From assembly GCF_014203895.1 (NCBI RefSeq), contig NZ_JACHJY010000007.1, positions 310,001 to 374,000 of the forward strand: a stretch of DNA of 64,000 bases, read 5' to 3'. Below, piece by piece: positions 60,788 to 64,000 of the stretch. The notes under the pieces were generated by a model, which was not told the DNA's origin, did not search any database, and worked only from the letters and a program-made list of their open reading frames with translations. Every line of letters starts with the position of its first letter. Within the stretch, counting starts at the first letter, position 1. The position numbers and the translations under genes were made by a program. The DNA is from Streptomyces nymphaeiformis. GTDB lineage: Bacteria > Actinomycetota > Actinomycetes > Streptomycetales > Streptomycetaceae.

Positions 60788-61483
60788 ATGCGCGTTCGCG
60801 TCGCCACCACCGCCCTCGGCATCACCGCCGCCCTCCTCGCCGTACCCGCCTGCACCAGCGGCGCCCCCGACACGAAGCCCGACACCACCACCTCCTCCCC
60901 CGCCGGGCAGCCGGCCCAGGCCGACCGGAACGCCGCCCCGCTGTCTTCGGCCATCCTGAAGACGCGCCTGCTCGACGAGAGCGATCTCGGCAGCGGCTAC
61001 GCGCGTAAGCCGGAACGCCCCAACCAGCACGACGACGTCACCGTCATCGGATGCCCCGCCCTGGACGAGCTGGGCGGCGAAGCGGCCACCGGCGGCACGC
61101 TCACCTTCCCCCGCAAGGCGAAGGCCACCTTCACCTACGCCGACAGCACCTCCGAGATCTCCGAGGAGCTGTACAGCGACAGCGCGAACAAGCTGTCCGA
61201 CGGCATCGGCCGGATCTTCGACGCCATGACCGGCCGCCCGACCTATCAGGTCGTCGCGGGCGGAACCCCGATCGACATCGCCTCGCAGAAGCTGACCGCA
61301 CCCCATGGGCTCGGCGACGAGCGGTGGAGCCAGCTCCTGACGTTCTCCACCGGAGGGCGGAGCACCGTGGTGAAGCAGACCGCGATCCGCGACGGCAGTC
61401 TGCTACTGATCGTCTCCGGCTCGCCTGCCCTCGTCGACCGCCACCTCGACAAGGCCCTCGCCAAGGCCACTGCGACGAGCTGA
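60788..61483 (+). CDS. Secreted lipoprotein with PknH-sensor/DUF5642-like domain
   Basis: 231 residues. A classic lipoprotein signal (MRVRVATTALGITAALLAV, then the lipobox VPAC with Cys near residue 22) and a Ser/Thr/Pro linker precede an external domain beginning LSSAILKTRLLDESDLGSGY. This layout is common in actinobacterial lipoproteins related to the extracellular sensor domain of PknH-type kinases. Cell-surface location is firm; ligand and function are unknown. Plasmid-borne lipoproteins of this type may take part in entry exclusion or signalling, which is inference. Confidence 0.82.
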   Translation: MRVRVATTALGITAALLAVPACTSGAPDTKPDTTTSSPAGQPAQADRNAAPLSSAILKTRLLDESDLGSGYARKPERPNQHDDVTVIGCPALDELGGEAATGGTLTFPRKAKATFTYADSTSEISEELYSDSANKLSDGIGRIFDAMTGRPTYQVVAGGTPIDIASQKLTAPHGLGDERWSQLLTFSTGGRSTVVKQTAIRDGSLLLIVSGSPALVDRHLDKALAKATATS

Positions 61484-61499
61484 CCGGTCCCGATACTCA

Positions 61500-61537
61500 G
61501 ATGCCCCCGACTCCCCCCTGGGCGGGTCGGGGGCATC
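61500..61537 (+). terminator. Hairpin terminator after the lipoprotein gene
   Basis: GATGCCCCCGAC and GTCGGGGGCATC pair perfectly over 12 bp around a 14-nt loop, 16 bp after the stop. Confidence 0.82.
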
Positions 61538-61653
61538 CGCGCGTCCACCGGACCGTCAGTGCGTGCCGCTTGGGCCGGCACCAACATGCTGCGTCGGCCT
61601 CGACGACGCGGGGCAGCATCGTGTGCAGGTGGGTACCGGCCCGAACAGCAAGG

Positions 61654-61683
61654 AGCCCGGCTCTCCCATAGGGAGGCCGGGCT
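61654..61683 (-). terminator. Hairpin terminator for the leftward DUF317 operon
   Basis: AGCCCGG and CCGGGCT with inner CTCTCCC/GGGAGG pairing form a strong stem, 31 bp beyond the stop of the leftward DUF317 gene. Confidence 0.72.
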
Positions 61684-61714
61684 GTATCCGTCGGGCAAGA
61701 GGGGCCGCCAGGCG

Positions 61715-62527
61715 TTAGATGGCCGGCGCGCGCAGGAGCCGCTCCTGGGTGGCCTCGGGCAGGACCCGTCGCAGGACCGGTGCGGTCGAACTGAGGGAAG
61801 AGGCGAAGGCGGCGACAAGGTCGTGCGGAACGCTGCTGCCGAACGACGCCACCCACAGGCACGGTGCGCCGAGCGCGGGCTCGGCCCATGCCTGCCACCC
61901 TGCCGGTCCCGCCTCGTCGGCGCTGGTGGTCAGCGCACGCGGGTCGCCGTCCTGGATAAGGGGCGGTACCTCACCGAGGCTGATGTGCGAGGTGAAGGTC
62001 GGGTCCGTCCCTGCCGCCTCGGGCTGGTCGATGTCGCGGAGCCAGCCGTGTGCGGCGACCGCGTCGAGGACCACCTCCGGGCCGGTGAACGGCACGACGG
62101 GCTGGTCCCGGGCGTCGAGCGCGACGAGGAAGTCGGCCACGGCCTCGCCAGGTACATCGGGGGTGAAGTAGGCCGACCACCCAGCGAGCGGACTGCTCGT
62201 GCCCGGACGGGCGGAGATCTGCCAGGCGATCGGCAGCTCCCCCAGATAGAACGGCTCGTCCGGCAGACACCATTGGGCCCACCGGAGGGTGTCAGGGCTG
62301 ATGTGCAGGACGGTGCTGCGCAGGACCTGGCGGTCCTCGTCCGGCTCGTCGCGACCGCGGACGATCGTCAGGCTCGACCAGCCCAGGCCGGAGAGCGTGT
62401 CGGCGACGGTGTCATAGAGGCGCTTGTCGTCACCGGCCAGGTGCCGGGGGCCGACCCAGAACGCGGGCTGTCCGCCGTGCGGCGTGGACGGGACGAGCGG
62501 AAAGTCGGGGTACAGGGGCGCCTCCAA
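61715..62527 (-). CDS. DUF317 domain-containing protein
   Basis: 270 residues with DUF317-type sequence in two similar halves: PAFWVGPRHLAGDDKRLYDT early, then WAQWCLPDEPFYLGELPIAW and TSSPLAGWSAYFTPDVPGEA, with PCLWVASFGSSVPHDLVAAF at the end. DUF317 is a function-unknown domain frequent on Streptomyces plasmids and integrated elements. The frame begins at a TTG (62527) that lacks a clear Shine-Dalgarno; the next gene upstream ends 16 bp before it, so coupled translation is possible. Confidence 0.8.
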   Translation of the reverse strand: MEAPLYPDFPLVPSTPHGGQPAFWVGPRHLAGDDKRLYDTVADTLSGLGWSSLTIVRGRDEPDEDRQVLRSTVLHISPDTLRWAQWCLPDEPFYLGELPIAWQISARPGTSSPLAGWSAYFTPDVPGEAVADFLVALDARDQPVVPFTGPEVVLDAVAAHGWLRDIDQPEAAGTDPTFTSHISLGEVPPLIQDGDPRALTTSADEAGPAGWQAWAEPALGAPCLWVASFGSSVPHDLVAAFASSLSSTAPVLRRVLPEATQERLLRAPAI

Positions 62528-62542
62528 GGGCTCGATGCGGTT

Positions 62543-62833
62543 CTACTTGCCGCCGGCACTGCGGCGAGGGCGGCGTGAGGGTGCCTGGACGGGTTCCTGC
62601 CAGGTCAGGGCGACGGCGACCTCCGGGGGCAGGTGACCGAGCTGGGTGTTCTCGGCACGTCCCTCGGCGAGGTAGACGACGGTCTGGCCGGTCTGATCCA
62701 CGGACTGCACGACCTGCGCCAGCCGGTGGGCCGTCGGAAAAAACGGGTTCATGGCCTGGCGGACCGGAGCATCACGGTCGCAGCGGGACAACAGGTCGGC
62801 GAGGTCGCCGACGGTCATCTCCGGGGACGTCAT
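62543..62833 (-). CDS. Small hypothetical protein
   Basis: 96 residues with a well-placed GGAGGT site before ATG 62833. A helical N-terminus (MTVGDLADLLSRCDRDAPVR) and a beta-rich middle (LAQVVQSVDQTGQTVVYLAE) suggest a small folded domain. The basic tail is RRPRRSAGGK. It is part of the leftward DUF317 gene group; function unknown. Confidence 0.72.
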   Translation of the reverse strand: MTSPEMTVGDLADLLSRCDRDAPVRQAMNPFFPTAHRLAQVVQSVDQTGQTVVYLAEGRAENTQLGHLPPEVAVALTWQEPVQAPSRRPRRSAGGK

Positions 62834-62932
62834 GAAGTACCTCCTGGGTGAGGAAAGCGATGAGCGGTGGAACCGGCCGGCGGTTCCGCCAGCCGCCTCG
62901 GAGCGAGGGGCTCCAGGGGGACGCTTCCTCTG

Positions 62933-63286
62933 TCACACACGACGCGAGGTCTCCAGCACGCGCGCCACGGCGGCGGCCACGATCTCGGCCGGCGTCTCGG
63001 TGTCGAACGACAGAGAATAGCCGCGCACCTTGTCCGTACCGGTGACGGCGATCTTCCATCCCTCCCCGTTGGTGCCGGGGCGGCCGAGCGGGAACCAGCC
63101 AAGGTAGAACCGGCCGTCCTTCGAGCTGACGTGCACGTCCGCGCGGTCGTCCACGACGAGGTGGAAGTCCTCCGCGGAGAACAGGTCCATGACGAGCGTG
63201 GGCTGGCCGGGACCGAGTTGCCACTCGCGAAGCCGAAGTGCTTTTACGTTCGTGGAGAATCCAGGGCTCACGGAAGCCATGGTCAC
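62933..63286 (-). CDS. Short DUF317-like protein
   Basis: 117 residues resembling one half of a DUF317 protein: STNVKALRLREWQLGPGQPT, HLVVDDRADVHVSSKDGRFY and GWFPLGRPGTNGEGWKIAVT. GTG 63286 has GAGGTG at a suitable distance; an ATG at 63280 is also in frame. It is the first gene of the leftward group, followed by the 96-residue gene after about 100 bp. Confidence 0.72.
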   Translation of the reverse strand: MTMASVSPGFSTNVKALRLREWQLGPGQPTLVMDLFSAEDFHLVVDDRADVHVSSKDGRFYLGWFPLGRPGTNGEGWKIAVTGTDKVRGYSLSFDTETPAEIVAAAVARVLETSRRV

Positions 63287-63767
63287 GGGCTATCACCTCT
63301 TTGACCTGGGGTTTCTTGCGAGATCGTCTACGTTGACATGCCCCTGCCCGCGTTGGCCAGTCTTTCCGCGGTCCTTCCTGTCTGCCCCCAGCGAACTAGG
63401 CCGTCGTTAGGCGTGTGGGCTCCCAAGGACCGCGCCATATTCTCAGTGGCAGCTGCATTCCCGGACCACATATGACCCCGCGCTGATATGTGCACCTGGG
63501 CCCACCCGAGCCCTCATCCCGACATGGGCATCAGGAGGCGGCACGTTCACCGTCGCCGTGACCCGCCGTTCGGCAAGTACTCGGAACGGTGGCATGGTGG
63601 CTGGCGGCTGAACCGGACGGACCCTCGATCGTTAGATGCACATCCCTCCGGAGGGCTCGCAAACGTCGACACCAACAACTGACTGGCCTCCGGCCCTGGT
63701 CCGTCGACTAGCCCTCACGTCACGTACCTGCCTACCGCACGGCCATTCTCTGTGGTTGGGTTCGCGC
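63287..63767. other. Divergent intergenic region with an inverted repeat
   Basis: 481 bp with locally reduced GC and no supported gene. It holds a perfect 7-bp inverted repeat, CACATAT (63467-63473) and ATATGTG (63486-63492), a possible operator for the leftward DUF317 genes or the rightward gene at 63768. Confidence 0.5.
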
Positions 63768-64000
63768 ATGAGCGCGGAGATCATCGAAATAGACCGGCCG
63801 GGCGAGTGGCCAGCAGAGCTGACTTCCTGGGTGAAGACCGCGGCCGATCTGGTGCGAGGGATCAAGACGTACGACAAGTTGCGCGAGGACGGCGATCTCG
63901 GCGCCTTCGATCCCGGGCTGCGGGAACTGCTCGCGGGCCGACTGGTGCGCACCTTCCACGCAACGCGCCTCCTCGACTACGAGGTGGACGACATCAGAAG
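63768..64000 (+). CDS. Hypothetical protein, 3' end cut by window edge
   Basis: An open frame from ATG 63768 to the window end encodes at least 77 residues with normal Streptomyces codon use: SAEIIEIDRPGEWPAELTSW, then KTAADLVRGIKTYDKLRE. It is acidic and helical, with no known motif in the visible part. The Shine-Dalgarno is weak (TTGGG region). It could be the next element gene or the first chromosomal gene after it. Confidence 0.6.
   Translation, partial: MSAEIIEIDRPGEWPAELTSWVKTAADLVRGIKTYDKLREDGDLGAFDPGLRELLAGRLVRTFHATRLLDYEVDDIR

Larger units (their letters stand above)
23350..64000. mobile_element. Putative integrative and mobilizable element (right end not in window)
   Basis: Everything from the dehydrogenase 3' end onward is accessory in character. 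There is a terminal integrase and excisionase, a nested IS, a biosynthetic cargo cluster, a plasmid-like block (initiator-like protein, Zn-finger, WhiB, DUF2637), MobC and relaxase, then DUF317 genes. Local GC drops in several intergenic stretches. No TraB/FtsK transfer ATPase and no second attachment site were found, so it may be mobilizable rather than self-transmissible, or extend past the window. It is also possible that two adjacent elements are present. Confidence 0.55.

Overview
The window reads as Streptomyces (or a very close actinomycete) chromosome. GC content is high throughout, third codon positions are strongly G/C, GTG and TTG starts are common, and the families are typical of the genus: a conservon (sensor kinase, roadblock, DUF742, GTPase), MHYT, WhiB, DUF317, DUF2637, DUF6397 and an SNF2/SWIM pair.

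Bases 1 to about 23,340 look like ordinary core chromosome. Left to right they hold a truncated ATP-dependent DNA ligase, a DUF6397 protein, a conservon with an extra roadblock protein, an MHYT membrane sensor, a methyltransferase, small hypothetical genes, a secreted tannase/3HB-oligomer-hydrolase-like esterase, a MOSC protein, a membrane desaturase, an SNF2 helicase with its SWIM zinc-finger partner, a septum-formation-like membrane protein, folD, and a GAF regulator followed by an aldehyde dehydrogenase.

From about 23,350 to the end of the window the gene content is accessory and looks like one large integrative, mobilizable element. A tyrosine integrase and an excisionase-like gene sit directly beside the aldehyde dehydrogenase. 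The last 125 bases of that dehydrogenase gene switch to A/T-ending codons, which suggests that the element entered there and supplies the gene's 3' end. The right boundary was not found and is probably beyond base 64,000. Nested inside is a 1,750-bp IS630-family element with 25-bp terminal repeats, TA duplications, a two-frame transposase and an unrelated passenger gene.

The main cargo (29,171-48,291) is a biosynthetic-type cluster arranged around a divergent promoter. A regulator, a YdcF protein and a WbqC protein are read leftward. Read rightward is a long, largely overlapping run: a resolvase-like protein, an RsbW-like ATPase, a HAD phosphatase, a GT-B protein, a thymidylate-synthase homologue, an O-carbamoyltransferase, a second glycosyltransferase, a P-loop kinase, a methyltransferase, two APH-type kinases flanking a histidine phosphatase, an NAD-dependent epimerase, a KdsB-type cytidylyltransferase, an ABC exporter, a methyltransferase and a MazG-like protein. 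The synthase homologue keeps the catalytic residues but carries Asp where thymidylate synthases have Asn, the hallmark of (d)CMP 5-hydroxymethylases. Together with the overlapping carbamoyltransferase and the CMP-transferring enzyme, this suggests a cytosine-derived, possibly 5-(carbamoyloxymethyl)cytosine, metabolite that is exported. I know of no described product that fits.

Bases 48,300-64,000 hold regulators, a quinone oxidoreductase with three palindromic operators, and a plasmid-like maintenance and mobilization block: winged-helix initiator-like protein, Zn-finger protein, WhiB, DUF2637 protein, MobC and relaxase. Two DNA-level repeat arrays lie inside coding sequence there. One is an exact 16-mer in the initiator-like gene, resembling replication iterons. 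The other is about twenty copies of GGGGACCG spread over all three frames of the DUF2637 gene. No TraB/FtsK-type transfer ATPase is visible in the window. DUF317 genes and a gene cut by the window edge close the region.
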